Made by a program: the position numbers and the translations under genes. This document shows positions 34,484 to 42,833 of a stretch of 58,285 bases of DNA, in pieces. This DNA comes from Candidatus Avelusimicrobium fimicolum (lineage in GTDB: Bacteria > Elusimicrobiota > Elusimicrobia > Elusimicrobiales > Elusimicrobiaceae): NCBI GenBank assembly GCA_900541355.1, contig UQJU01000007.1, forward strand, positions 1 through 58,285, read 5' to 3'. Position 1 is the stretch's first letter, and the number at the start of each line of letters is the position of its first letter. The notes beneath the pieces were generated by a model. The model was not told the DNA's origin and ran no database searches. It worked only from the letters and a program-made list of their open reading frames with translations.

Positions 34484-35164
34484 TTATATTTTCCCATTTG
34501 CCTTTAAACTATAATGAGAGCCCTTGCCGATAATAATGTGGTCGTGTACCGAAATGCCAAAAAGTTCTGCCGCCCGCAGTACCTCGCGTGTGAGTTCTAT
34601 GTCCTCCTGCGAAGGGGTGGCATCTCCCGACGGGTGATTATGCACTAAAATAATGGCAGGGGCTTTGGCCGCTAGGGCGCACTCCACGATTTTGCGCGGC
34701 GAAACGGCCACCCGGTCAATCAATCCAGAAGCAATCGTTTCCGTGCCCATAACCGTATTACGCACAGAAAGATAAATCACTTCTAAACACTCCTCCTGCT
34801 TTCCGGAAAGCGAAGCGTTGCAGTATTCCAGCACCTGTTGCGGGGTGCGGATAGTTACGCGTTGTTTTACTTCGGCAAGCGAATATTTTTTAAATACAGC
34901 GCGAATCAGTTTTAAAAACTGTGCTGTTCCGGGGCCTACCCCGTCTATTTGCGAAAGTTGGTCCGGTGCCGCGTCCAGTACGGCGGCCAACGAACCGAAT
35001 TTTTTAAGCAAAGCCCAAGCAATCGGTTTGGTGTCTTTGCGCGGCACGGCATAAGTTAAAAGCAGTTCCAGGGCTTCGTGGTCCAGGAAACTGTCCAACC
35101 CTGCCGCCGCGAATTTTTCACGGATGCGTTCACGGTGTCCGATATAAGAAGGGTTATTTGGCAT
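34484..35164 (-). CDS. radC: RadC-family JAB/MPN protein
   Basis: A 226-residue protein with N-terminal helix-hairpin-helix (LSQIDGVGPGTAQFLKLI) and a C-terminal JAB domain with the metal motif VHNHPSGDATPSQEDIELT plus upstream Glu. Historically annotated as DNA repair; induced during competence in some bacteria, but its biochemical role remains unsettled (family knowledge). First gene of radC-cyuA-(membrane pair). Divergent from lpdA. Confidence 0.93.
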   Translation of the reverse strand: MPNNPSYIGHRERIREKFAAAGLDSFLDHEALELLLTYAVPRKDTKPIAWALLKKFGSLAAVLDAAPDQLSQIDGVGPGTAQFLKLIRAVFKKYSLAEVKQRVTIRTPQQVLEYCNASLSGKQEECLEVIYLSVRNTVMGTETIASGLIDRVAVSPRKIVECALAAKAPAIILVHNHPSGDATPSQEDIELTREVLRAAELFGISVHDHIIIGKGSHYSLKANGKI

Positions 35165-35239
35165 AGTGTTTCTCGTTTTTTATTATACTGTTTTTAATGC
35201 TAGAATAAATATAATCAAAATGACGTATAAGGGGGAAAT

Positions 35240-36610
35240 ATGAAACATATCGTCGTAATCGGCGGCGGGCCTGCGGGGTATCCTGCCGCATTAAAGGCCG
35301 CTTCGTTGGGAGCAAGCGTTACGCTGGTGGAAAAGAATAAAGTCGGCGGAGTATGTTTAAATTGCGGGTGTATTCCGTCAAAGTCGTTGTTGGATGCCGC
35401 ACACCGCTTTCATACGGTTAAAACAATTTCAGCCTTGTGTGCGGACGGCGCACAGGAACAGGCGGACAAACTGTTTAATTTGCTGGATTGGAAAAAAATC
35501 CAAGCCCGCCAACGCGCCGCTACTCGTAAACTGACGCAAGGGGTGTCTTTTTTGCTTAAAAAAGCAGGTATAGAGGTAATAAATGGGGAGGCTTCCTTTG
35601 TAAACGAGCATACGATAAGCGTGAAAAAAGCGGACGGAACGGAACAGCAACTGGAAGCGGACGGCGTTATTTTGGCCGCCGGTTCCGAAGCCTTTTTCCC
35701 GCCGCCGTTTGACCAAATAAAAGATAAAATTTACGATAATTCCACCCTTTTTGATATGCCTCATCTGCCCAAAGAATTAGTGATTGTCGGCGGGGGGGTA
35801 ATCGGGTGTGAAATGGCCGACTTTATGAACGAATTGGGGGTTAAAGTAAGCATTGTGGAAATGCAGCCGCGCTTGTTGCCGTTGGAAGACGAGGGGGCCG
35901 CCCGCGTGCTGACACAAGCCTTTGGAAAAAGGGGTATTCAACTTTTCACAGGTGTAAGCGCGGAAGGAGTAACTTGCGAAAACGGAACTTATACGCTTAC
36001 GCTTTCCAATGGGCAAACCGTAACGGCTGATGCGGTATTAGCCGCTATTGGGCGCAGTGTGAATTTAAGCGCACTTAAAATGGAAAATATCGGCGTAAAC
36101 TGGAACCGCAAGGGCGTACAAGTGAATCCGCAAACTTTGCAGTTAAAGGGTAATATTTATGCCGCCGGAGATGTAAACGGCCTTTTCCAACTGGCCCACG
36201 CAGCCAGCCGGCAAGGTGAGGTGGCGGCTGAAAACTTGTGCGGTGTTCCTGCTGTATATCACAACGAGCGTGTCCCGCGTGCTATTTACACATCGCCCGA
36301 AATTGCGGCAACGGGTCTTACGCGCGCACAAGCCGAAGCCAAAGGTTTGCCCGTCAAAACCCATAAGGCTTTTTTGCTTGCCAACGGACGTGCCGTAGCG
36401 CAGGACCAGACCGAAGGATATTACGAACTGATCAGTAATGCCCAAACCGGAGAATTGTTGGGCGGTGTATTTGCCGGTGCGCACGCGGCGGAACTTATCC
36501 ACGCGGTGAGTGTGGCCTTGGCCGCCAAAATGACGGTGGCACAGTTAAAAGAAGTGATTTTTGCTCACCCCACCTTTGCCGAATCTATCGGGGAGGCATT
36601 AAACAGATGA
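35240..36610 (+). CDS. lpdA: Dihydrolipoyl dehydrogenase
   Basis: E3 flavoprotein that reoxidises lipoamide of 2-oxoacid dehydrogenase or glycine-cleavage complexes with NAD+. The 456 residues have an FAD loop VIGGGPAGYPAA (7-18), redox-active GGVCLNCGC (Cys39, Cys44), an NAD loop VIVGGGVIGCEMADF, FAD motif YAAGDVNG and the C-terminal His-Glu pair in FAHPTFAESIGEAL. There is no attached lipoyl domain. A good SD (AAGGGGG) precedes the ATG. trmJ overlaps its stop. E1 and E2 genes are not in this window. Confidence 0.95.
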   Translation: MKHIVVIGGGPAGYPAALKAASLGASVTLVEKNKVGGVCLNCGCIPSKSLLDAAHRFHTVKTISALCADGAQEQADKLFNLLDWKKIQARQRAATRKLTQGVSFLLKKAGIEVINGEASFVNEHTISVKKADGTEQQLEADGVILAAGSEAFFPPPFDQIKDKIYDNSTLFDMPHLPKELVIVGGGVIGCEMADFMNELGVKVSIVEMQPRLLPLEDEGAARVLTQAFGKRGIQLFTGVSAEGVTCENGTYTLTLSNGQTVTADAVLAAIGRSVNLSALKMENIGVNWNRKGVQVNPQTLQLKGNIYAAGDVNGLFQLAHAASRQGEVAAENLCGVPAVYHNERVPRAIYTSPEIAATGLTRAQAEAKGLPVKTHKAFLLANGRAVAQDQTEGYYELISNAQTGELLGGVFAGAHAAELIHAVSVALAAKMTVAQLKEVIFAHPTFAESIGEALNR

Positions 36611-37317
36611 ATCCCGTAACCATTGTGTTAGTACGCCCGCGCGACCCCAATAACATTGGGGCATGCGCCCGGGCAATGGGAAATTTCGGGTTGTCCGACT
36701 TGCGCGTAGTGGACCCCTATGAACCTGTTTGGCGCGAATCTGTCAGTGCGGTTGGTGCGGGCGATATTATGCGGCAGGCTATAAAATGTGCAACCTTGGG
36801 CGAAGCCTTACAAGATACATCCTTTTCTTTGGCCGCTACGGCTATTAAAAACCGCGAAATCAAGCAGGAAATCGTTCCGCTGCCGGTGTTAAACGAACGC
36901 TTGCAAACCGCTCCGCAAGGGCGTGTAGCCTTGGTGTTTGGCAACGAAAAGAGCGGCCTGTCTGGCGAAGATATAGAGCGGTGTGATGTGGTGCTGAATA
37001 TCCCTACGGTGTCCAAACAGCCGTCTATCAATTTGGCCCAAGCCGTTATTTTGACTTGTTACGAACTATCCCGCCGTCCTGATTTTAAGGCGATCCGCCG
37101 CCCCGGCAAAGCACCCGCAAGTCCGACGGACGCGCAAAAGGAAATTTTTATTTCATCTGCGGACATTTTGTTTGAAAAGTCCGGGTTTAAGACCGGTTTT
37201 TCGTCCGCCCAACGCAAGGCGCTTCTGCGCCATATGCTTTCCCGGCAAGGGCTGAGCCGGGAGCAGTTGTTTTTCTTAAAAAAATGGGCTGATAAATTGG
37301 CAGACAAACTGCCGTAA
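36607..37317 (+). CDS. trmJ: tRNA 2'-O-methyltransferase TrmJ-like (SpoU family)
   Basis: 236 residues. It is an alpha/beta-knot SAM methyltransferase, expected to modify position 32 of tRNAs. Motifs: IVLVRPRDPNNIGACARAMGNFG (motif 1, with NNIGACAR), VALVFGNEKSGLSGEDI (motif 2) and LNIPTVSKQPSINLAQAVIL (motif 3). The C-terminal extension of about 80 residues fits TrmJ. ATG overlaps the lpdA stop by four bases, so the two are coupled although functionally unrelated. Confidence 0.9.
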   Translation: MNPVTIVLVRPRDPNNIGACARAMGNFGLSDLRVVDPYEPVWRESVSAVGAGDIMRQAIKCATLGEALQDTSFSLAATAIKNREIKQEIVPLPVLNERLQTAPQGRVALVFGNEKSGLSGEDIERCDVVLNIPTVSKQPSINLAQAVILTCYELSRRPDFKAIRRPGKAPASPTDAQKEIFISSADILFEKSGFKTGFSSAQRKALLRHMLSRQGLSREQLFFLKKWADKLADKLP

Positions 37318-37378
37318 ATAGCCCGGCCAAAGACCGCTATATTTGTTAAAATATAACTAAGGCTTACAGGGGGCACAA

Positions 37379-38491
37379 ATGGATTACAATATCCTAGTTA
37401 TTAACCCGGGGTCCACCTCGGACGATATCGGCTATTACCGCGGAAATACATCCGTGTTTGAGGTTACAGTCCGTTATTCGTTGACCGACTTGGAACCGTA
37501 CGAAGGCAAAAACGTTACCGAACAGTTGCCCCTGCGCCGCAAATTGATTTTGGATTACCTGCTGGACCACAAAGTTCCGCTGGAAGAAATTGATGCGGTT
37601 ATCGGCCGTGGCGGATTTATTCACTCCGTAGAAGGGGGTGTGTATGCCGTCAACGACCAAATGGTCAGCGACTTGGAAACAGGCCGCTATGGCGGAATCC
37701 ACCCCAGCAATTTAGGCGGCATTTTGGCGCGTGATATTGCCCAGTACGCAGGCTGCCCCAGTTTTATTGCCAATCCGGTCGTAATTGACGAAATGCAACC
37801 CGTGGCCCGCTATTCGGGTATGCCCGAAAATCCGCGTATTTCCATTTTTCACGCATTGAGCCAAAAGCGCGTGGCCCGTTTGATTGCGGGCAAATTGGGC
37901 AAACCGTACGAAAAAATGAATTGTATTGTTTGCCACGGAGGGGGTGGCATTACCGTGGGTGCGCACCGCGAGGGAAAAGTGGTGGACGTAAACAACGGTT
38001 ACGAAGGCGACGGCCCGATGACCCCGCAAAGAAGCGGCGGTACGCCAAACTCCGCTCTGGTGCAAATGTGCTATTCGGGCAAATATACCTTGCGCGATAT
38101 GCGCCTTAAACTGCGCGGAAAGGGCGGATTGGTAGCCTATACGGGCACTTCCGACGTAAAAGATTTGGAAGAATTTATCCGCACGGGTGAAAAACGCCCC
38201 GGCTCGCTCATTTGCTGCACGCGCGAAGAAGCCAAACTGGCCGAAGACGCGATGATTTACCAAATTGCCAAATACATTGGGTCAATGGCCGTAGTGTTAG
38301 AAGGGAAAGTGGATTTTATTGCGCTTACGGGCGGGCTGATGTATAGCAAATATATACCGCAGGCCATTAGCACTTATGTCAGTTGGATTGCCCCGGTATA
38401 TGTGTTCCCGGGCAGCGAGGAAAAGGACGCCCTGCGCGAGGCTGCCCGCCGTGCGCTGGATAATCCTAAGATTGTAAAGAAGTACAGTTGA
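37379..38491 (+). CDS. buk: Butyrate kinase (short-chain acyl kinase)
   Basis: Makes ATP from butyryl- or branched-chain acyl-phosphate. 370 residues of the acetokinase/ASKHA family: the adenosine-phosphate loop VINPGSTSDDIGYY at the N-terminus, IGRGGFIHSVEGGVYAVN, the central VCHGGGGITVGAHREGKVVDVNNG, and LTGGLMYSKY near the end. AGGGGG is the SD. With ptb directly downstream it forms the phosphotransbutyrylase-butyrate kinase route. Substrate chain length cannot be fixed from sequence alone. Confidence 0.95.
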   Translation: MDYNILVINPGSTSDDIGYYRGNTSVFEVTVRYSLTDLEPYEGKNVTEQLPLRRKLILDYLLDHKVPLEEIDAVIGRGGFIHSVEGGVYAVNDQMVSDLETGRYGGIHPSNLGGILARDIAQYAGCPSFIANPVVIDEMQPVARYSGMPENPRISIFHALSQKRVARLIAGKLGKPYEKMNCIVCHGGGGITVGAHREGKVVDVNNGYEGDGPMTPQRSGGTPNSALVQMCYSGKYTLRDMRLKLRGKGGLVAYTGTSDVKDLEEFIRTGEKRPGSLICCTREEAKLAEDAMIYQIAKYIGSMAVVLEGKVDFIALTGGLMYSKYIPQAISTYVSWIAPVYVFPGSEEKDALREAARRALDNPKIVKKYS

Positions 38492-38522
38492 TTTATAAAG
38501 TTAGTCTTGTAAGGAGAAAAGT

Positions 38523-39440
38523 ATGAAATTCAAAAGTTTTGCCGATTTGATTGAACAAGTAAAAGGGAAATCAAACCGTGTAGTAGTGCCGGGCGCAAAC
38601 AATAAAGAAGCGTTGACGGCTATCAAAATGGCCGACCAAAACGGCCTTATTTCCCACGGTATTTTGATTGGGCCGCTGGCTGCCGTCAAACAAACCGTAG
38701 CCGAGGTAGGTCTGGATGACAGCAAATTTGAATTTATTGATTGCGAAGATGTTCCTACTATGTGCAAACTGGCTGTGGACCAAATTTTGGCCGGTAAAGG
38801 CGACTTTTTGATTAAAGGTCTTGTGGATACCAAGTATTATATGAAGGCGATTTTAAACAAAGAAGCCCACTTGGTGCCGGAAGGCGCGCTTTTGTCCCAC
38901 TTTGTGCTGTTCAGCACTCCTAAATACCACAAGCCTTTTGCGGTAACTGATTCCGCAGTTGTGATTGCCCCTACCCTGGAACAAAAGGCTAAAATTATCC
39001 AAAATGCCGTGAACACTATGCACAAACTCGGCTTGGAAACGCCGAAAGTGTCTTGCGTGTGCCCGGTGGAAAAAGTAAACGAAAAGATCCCCTCTACTGT
39101 GGATGCGGCGGCCTTGGCGCAGATGAACGCGGAAGGAAAAATCACCGGCTGCACGGTGGAAGGACCGTACGATTTATATATTTCTCTCTCGCCCGAACGC
39201 GCGGCCGAAAAAGGTATTAAAGGCAAAGTAGTGGCCGGAGATGCGGATATTTTGATGCTGCCGGACTTGGATGCCGCCAACCCGCTCTACAAAGCCTTGG
39301 CTTTCTTTGGCGACCATATGGAAGCGGCGGCTGTGCTCGTCGGCCCGAAAATCCCGGTTATTCTGCCTTCCCGCGCGGATGACCCGAAAGTGAAACTCAA
39401 TGCTATTGCATTGTGCTCTTTCTTAAAGGACCAAAAATAG
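38523..39440 (+). CDS. ptb: Phosphate butyryltransferase
   Basis: Converts butyryl-CoA (or isobutyryl/isovaleryl-CoA) and phosphate to acyl-phosphate for Buk. 305 residues with the PTA/PTB domain: VVPGANNKEALTAIKMAD at the N-terminus, GDFLIKGLVDTKYYMKAIL, then AVTDSAVVIAPTLEQKAKIIQNAV and VLVGPKIPVILPSRADDPKVKL. A strong AAGGAG lies before the ATG. It is followed by a terminator. Confidence 0.95.
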   Translation: MKFKSFADLIEQVKGKSNRVVVPGANNKEALTAIKMADQNGLISHGILIGPLAAVKQTVAEVGLDDSKFEFIDCEDVPTMCKLAVDQILAGKGDFLIKGLVDTKYYMKAILNKEAHLVPEGALLSHFVLFSTPKYHKPFAVTDSAVVIAPTLEQKAKIIQNAVNTMHKLGLETPKVSCVCPVEKVNEKIPSTVDAAALAQMNAEGKITGCTVEGPYDLYISLSPERAAEKGIKGKVVAGDADILMLPDLDAANPLYKALAFFGDHMEAAAVLVGPKIPVILPSRADDPKVKLNAIALCSFLKDQK

Positions 39441-39448
39441 TTTAGAAA

Positions 39449-39475
39449 GGGGCGGCTTAACGGCCGCCCCTTGTT
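39449..39475 (+). terminator. Terminator after ptb
   Basis: GGGGCGGC and GCCGCCCC arms followed by TTGTT; it closes buk-ptb. Confidence 0.75.
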
Positions 39476-39481
39476 ACGCTT

Positions 39482-40777
39482 ATGAAAGAAAAATTCCTGG
39501 CTTTTATCCAACAGCATTACCGCCGCTACCACGATATTTTATTTTACACGCTTACGTTGAGTGTAATTATTGTGGCAACGGGAGTGGCGTTGCATATTTC
39601 GCACATCAAAGATGCGCGGGAACTGGAAAACTTGCGTGAGCGCGAAATTCCGGTGCAGGAATTTACCATTAAAGAAAAACCGATTTATGTAGCCTTGCAG
39701 GAAGCGGGTCTTTCTAATCAGGACGTTGCACAAATTGTGGGCAAACTTTCCACGGTGGCTGATACGCGCAAACTTCAAAAGAACGACACCTATTCCCTGT
39801 CGGTAGATGCCGATGGACATTTTATTATGCTGCTTCTTACGCAAGGTTTTAAACGCTATTATGTGGCCAATGTGGCCCACGTGGATGGTGCATTGGTGGC
39901 GGGGGTAAGCGACGTGGAAATTAAAACCCGCATTAAAACTGCCGCCGGAAAAATTAAAGGCTCTTTGTTTAACTCTATGCTTGCCCAGGGATTACAAGTA
40001 CCCCTTATTTTAGATTTTACGGATGCTTTTTCGTGGACGATTGATTTTAATACCGATACCCGAAACGGCGACGAGTATGCCGCCCTGTGGGAAGAAAATT
40101 ATACAGTATCGGGCGAAATAACCAGCCAGGATTTGCTCGCCGCTTCTTATAAAAGTGCAGATGGCGGAACGACTTACGCTTTTTATTTTGAAGATGATTT
40201 TTATGATGAAACGGGCAAAATGAGCAAAAAGATGTTCTTGAAATCTCCCATCAGTTTCCGCAATTACCGCATTTCGTCTCGCTTTTCTTATGGGCGGTTA
40301 CATCCTATTTTAAAAATCCGCCGCCCGCATTTGGGCATAGACTATGCCGCCCCCGCGGGTACCCCGGTTCAGGCTGTGGCGGACGGGACGGTAAAATTAG
40401 CCGGATATAAAGGCGGTTTTGGCAATTATGTGGAAATCCGCCACGCCAACGGCTATATGACCACTTACGGACATTTAAAGGGCTACGGCAAGGGTATTAA
40501 GGCCGGGGCCAAGGTCAAACAAGGGCAGACGGTGGGATATGTGGGAAGCACGGGCCTGTCTACGGGGCCGCATTTGGATTTCCGCGTTAAAGAAAAAAAT
40601 AAGTTTGTAGATTTTTTGAAAATGAAGAACCGCAATTCTACTGTGCGGGATATCCCCAAAGAACAACGCAAAGAATTTGAGGACTTAAAAGTGTTATACT
40701 TAAAAGAATTAGAAGCAGCCCAAAAGGCGGCCTTTGCCCCTAAAAAGGACGCCGCGGAGGACAAAAATGAAGCATAA
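39482..40777 (+). CDS. Membrane-anchored M23 (LytM) peptidase
   Basis: A 431-residue protein with a short cytoplasmic start, one membrane helix (about 19-40), a periplasmic OapA/LysM-like region (50-270) and a zinc-metallopeptidase domain (275-385). Zinc ligands are visible in HLGIDYAAPAGTPV (His, Asp) and GPHLDFRV (His), with TTYGHL before. It probably cuts peptidoglycan cross-links, acting like MepM. The C-terminal coiled, Ala/Lys/Asp-rich tail overlaps the next gene by eleven bases, so it is the first gene of an operon with two P-loop ATPases and a SEC-C protein. Confidence 0.9.
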   Translation: MKEKFLAFIQQHYRRYHDILFYTLTLSVIIVATGVALHISHIKDARELENLREREIPVQEFTIKEKPIYVALQEAGLSNQDVAQIVGKLSTVADTRKLQKNDTYSLSVDADGHFIMLLLTQGFKRYYVANVAHVDGALVAGVSDVEIKTRIKTAAGKIKGSLFNSMLAQGLQVPLILDFTDAFSWTIDFNTDTRNGDEYAALWEENYTVSGEITSQDLLAASYKSADGGTTYAFYFEDDFYDETGKMSKKMFLKSPISFRNYRISSRFSYGRLHPILKIRRPHLGIDYAAPAGTPVQAVADGTVKLAGYKGGFGNYVEIRHANGYMTTYGHLKGYGKGIKAGAKVKQGQTVGYVGSTGLSTGPHLDFRVKEKNKFVDFLKMKNRNSTVRDIPKEQRKEFEDLKVLYLKELEAAQKAAFAPKKDAAEDKNEA

Positions 40778-41336
40778 AAAAATCGCCATTACCGGCGGCC
40801 CCAATAGCGGTAAAACGACAGCCCTGTCGGTGCTGAAAGAAACCTTTGGCCCGCAAGTGGAACTCGTGCGCGAAGCCGCCACAATGATTTTTAGCGGCGG
40901 ATTTCCGCGGCAGGATAACAGCCGCGCGCATATTGAAGCCGCCCAGCAGATTATTTTCGTAGCCACGAAGGAAATGGAAGAATTGGCGGAACAGACATCC
41001 GAGGCACCGCTTATCGTGTGCGACCGCGGTACAGTGGATGCGTCTGTTTATTGGCCGGACGGCCCGGACGCATTTTTTGCGCATATGGGCACATCCTTGG
41101 AAGCGGAACTGGCGCGCTATGATGCCGTACTGCACCTGTCGCCGCCGTCCAACCCGGCCTTTTACCAATCTACGCACGTCCGTACGGAAACCTTGGACAA
41201 GGCATTTGAAATTGACCGCAAAATTTTAAAAATGTGGGAAAAGCACCCCAACCGTTTAGTTGTGGGCGGCACCGAACACTTTTTTGAAAAAGCGGAAGCC
41301 ATTAAAAATTTTGTAGAAAAAATTATTAAAGGATAA
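40767..41336 (+). CDS. AAA_28-type P-loop NTPase, copy 1
   Basis: A 189-residue protein. Walker A is ITGGPNSGKTT (8-18), the Walker-B-like strand is APLIVCDRGTVDASVYW, and LVREAATMIFSGGFPRQDN follows helix 1. This pattern is shared by AAA_28/NadR-kinase-like proteins that look like small-molecule kinases. The start is set by GAGGACAAAA before the ATG. It is closely similar along its whole length to the next gene, an evident tandem duplication. The substrate is unknown. Confidence 0.8.
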   Translation: MKHKKIAITGGPNSGKTTALSVLKETFGPQVELVREAATMIFSGGFPRQDNSRAHIEAAQQIIFVATKEMEELAEQTSEAPLIVCDRGTVDASVYWPDGPDAFFAHMGTSLEAELARYDAVLHLSPPSNPAFYQSTHVRTETLDKAFEIDRKILKMWEKHPNRLVVGGTEHFFEKAEAIKNFVEKIIKG

Positions 41337-41339
41337 CTT

Positions 41340-41903
41340 ATGAAAAAAATCGTTTTAACCGGCGGCCCCAGCGGCGGCAAAACTACGGCTCTTTCTATTT
41401 TGAAGGAAACCTTCGGTAACAAAATTGCCCTCGTGCAGGAAGCCGCAACCTTGATTTACAGCGGCGGTTTTCCGCGCAAGGACAACAGCCCTGTGCACAT
41501 TGAACACGCCCAAAATATTATTTTTTATACTGTGCACCAGTTAGAAGAATTGGCCGAAAAGACCTCCAATGCCAAAATAATGGTATGCGACCGCGGGTCT
41601 ATTGACGGAGCGGTGTATTGGCCCAAAGGCCCGGAAGATTTTTTTAAATCTATGCACAGTTCTTTGGAAGCGGAACTGGCGCGCTATGATGCGGTAATTC
41701 ATTTGTCTCCGCCGCCCGAGAAAGATTTTTACCAGGCCACCAACGTCCGCACCGAAAACTTACAGCAGGCATTTGACTTGGACGACCGTATTTTGAAAAT
41801 TTGGGAAAAGCACCCCAACCGCTTGGTAATCCCGCGGGAAAAACATTATTTTGAAAAAGCGGAAATTATTAAGAATTTTGTAGAAAAACTTATTTCCGAA
41901 TAA
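41340..41903 (+). CDS. AAA_28-type P-loop NTPase, copy 2
   Basis: A 187-residue paralogue of the preceding protein, more than half identical by eye. Walker A is LTGGPSGGKTT; VCDRGSIDGAVYW, SLEAELARYDAVIHLSPP, the VRTE segment and WEKHPNRLV are shared blocks. Gap of three bases to copy 1. Divergence is concentrated in the region after the VCDRG motif (WPKGPEDFFKSM against WPDGPDAFFAHM) and the C-terminal PREKHYFEKAE, where specificity could differ. They might form a heterodimer. Confidence 0.8.
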   Translation: MKKIVLTGGPSGGKTTALSILKETFGNKIALVQEAATLIYSGGFPRKDNSPVHIEHAQNIIFYTVHQLEELAEKTSNAKIMVCDRGSIDGAVYWPKGPEDFFKSMHSSLEAELARYDAVIHLSPPPEKDFYQATNVRTENLQQAFDLDDRILKIWEKHPNRLVIPREKHYFEKAEIIKNFVEKLISE

Positions 41904-41919
41904 TTAGGAGTTGCACAAT

Positions 41920-42309
41920 ATGTGGAATCCATTTAAGAAAAAAGAAGAAACAGCGGCCCCGGCGGCCGAGCCGGCTAAAAACGGCAAAAAGGAATCTATT
42001 GAGGAGCGCATTGAGCGGGAGATTGATTCTCTGCCTGCAATGATTAAAAGTAAATTGCAGGACCCGGCCATCAAAAAGCGCTTTATTGATATCGCCAAAC
42101 GTATGGAAAAGGACGGGGTGGACTTTAAAAGTATCCGCCAAATGAAAAAGTGGATGAAGAACCACGAGGCCGAACTCCGTGCGGAAAACGGAACTGCGCC
42201 CGCCAAGGTGGAAACGGTTGTTCACCAAGGCCCCCGGATTGGGCGTAATGACCCTTGCCCGTGCGGCAGCGGAAAGAAATATAAAAAATGCTGTGGCGCC
42301 GGAAAATAA
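41920..42309 (+). CDS. SEC-C motif protein
   Basis: A 129-residue protein. A Lys/Glu/Ala-rich start (MWNPFKKKEETAAP) leads to a helical region (25-90) and the C-terminal zinc-binding SEC-C motif GRNDPCPCGSGKKYKKCCG, like the tail of SecA. ATG with TAGGAG nine bases upstream is preferred over the TTG. Last gene of the M23-ATPase operon. SEC-C modules bind zinc and often nucleic acid or protein; the role is unknown. Confidence 0.85.
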   Translation: MWNPFKKKEETAAPAAEPAKNGKKESIEERIEREIDSLPAMIKSKLQDPAIKKRFIDIAKRMEKDGVDFKSIRQMKKWMKNHEAELRAENGTAPAKVETVVHQGPRIGRNDPCPCGSGKKYKKCCGAGK

Positions 42310-42330
42310 CGGCTTTTGAAGGAATAAAAA

Positions 42331-42366
42331 ACCGCCCCGGGAAAATTTTCCCGGGGCGGTTTTTTG
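42331..42366 (+). terminator. Terminator of the M23-ATPase-SEC-C operon
   Basis: ACCGCCCCGGGAAAA and TTTTCCCGGGGCGGT are perfect arms followed by a T-run. Confidence 0.88.
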
Positions 42367-42397
42367 TGGCTTGGTGGAATGCGGGGGGCTCGGCAAA

Positions 42398-42830
42398 GGT
42401 TCCAGTATGGCTTTTATTTTTATAACAGCCTTATTTTATTGTTTTTTGCTGTCATCCCCGAGGAATTTAGTCGGGGATCTGTTGTTATTCAAATAAGAAG
42501 GTCATCCTGAATTTATTTCAGGATCTACTGCTTGGGTAGTTAGTTGTTGCCGTTGTTTTTAACAACCCGATCGGTAGATTCTGAAACAAGTTCAGAATGA
42601 CCCCCGATTTTTATAACACCCTTTTCCCTGCCGTCATCCCGTAGTGTTTTTATATGGGATTTCGTTGTTTTTGTCTTTGTCGTTTCGCCGTTTATTGTAA
42701 AGGGGTTGTTTCGTTTTTTTTTTTTGTTAAAATTTTGATATTCCGCGTTGGTTGTACCCGGATGTATCCGCCGTATAAAAATGCGTATAAAAGGCTGTTT
42801 TGCCCAAATATAAAGGTTTTAATAGGAGAA
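42398..42830. repeat. Intergenic cluster of MITE-like palindromic repeats
   Basis: This gap of about 520 bases holds no gene, only degraded repeat units. Units start GTCATCC and end in the inverse GGATGAC or GAATGAC: 42451-42489 (CCCCGA/TCGGGG hairpin); a full inverted pair at 42501-42527 and 42576-42602 (CCTGAA...TTCAGG facing CTGAAA...TTCAG); and 42633-42660 (ATCCC/GGGAT). Outer edges carry TTTTTATAACA, found inverted as TTATAAAAA before another copy at 43033. No transposase is nearby, so they look like non-autonomous MITE-type or REP-like elements. Confidence 0.75.
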
Positions 42831-42833
42831 AAA

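Noticed and set aside
36607..37317. Assignment as TrmL or SpoU
   Set aside because: Length and the C-terminal extension fit TrmJ better, but substrate position is not proven.
40767..41903. NadR (NMN adenylyltransferase/ribosylnicotinamide kinase)
   Set aside because: Only the kinase-like P-loop part is similar; no nucleotidyltransferase domain or HTH is present.
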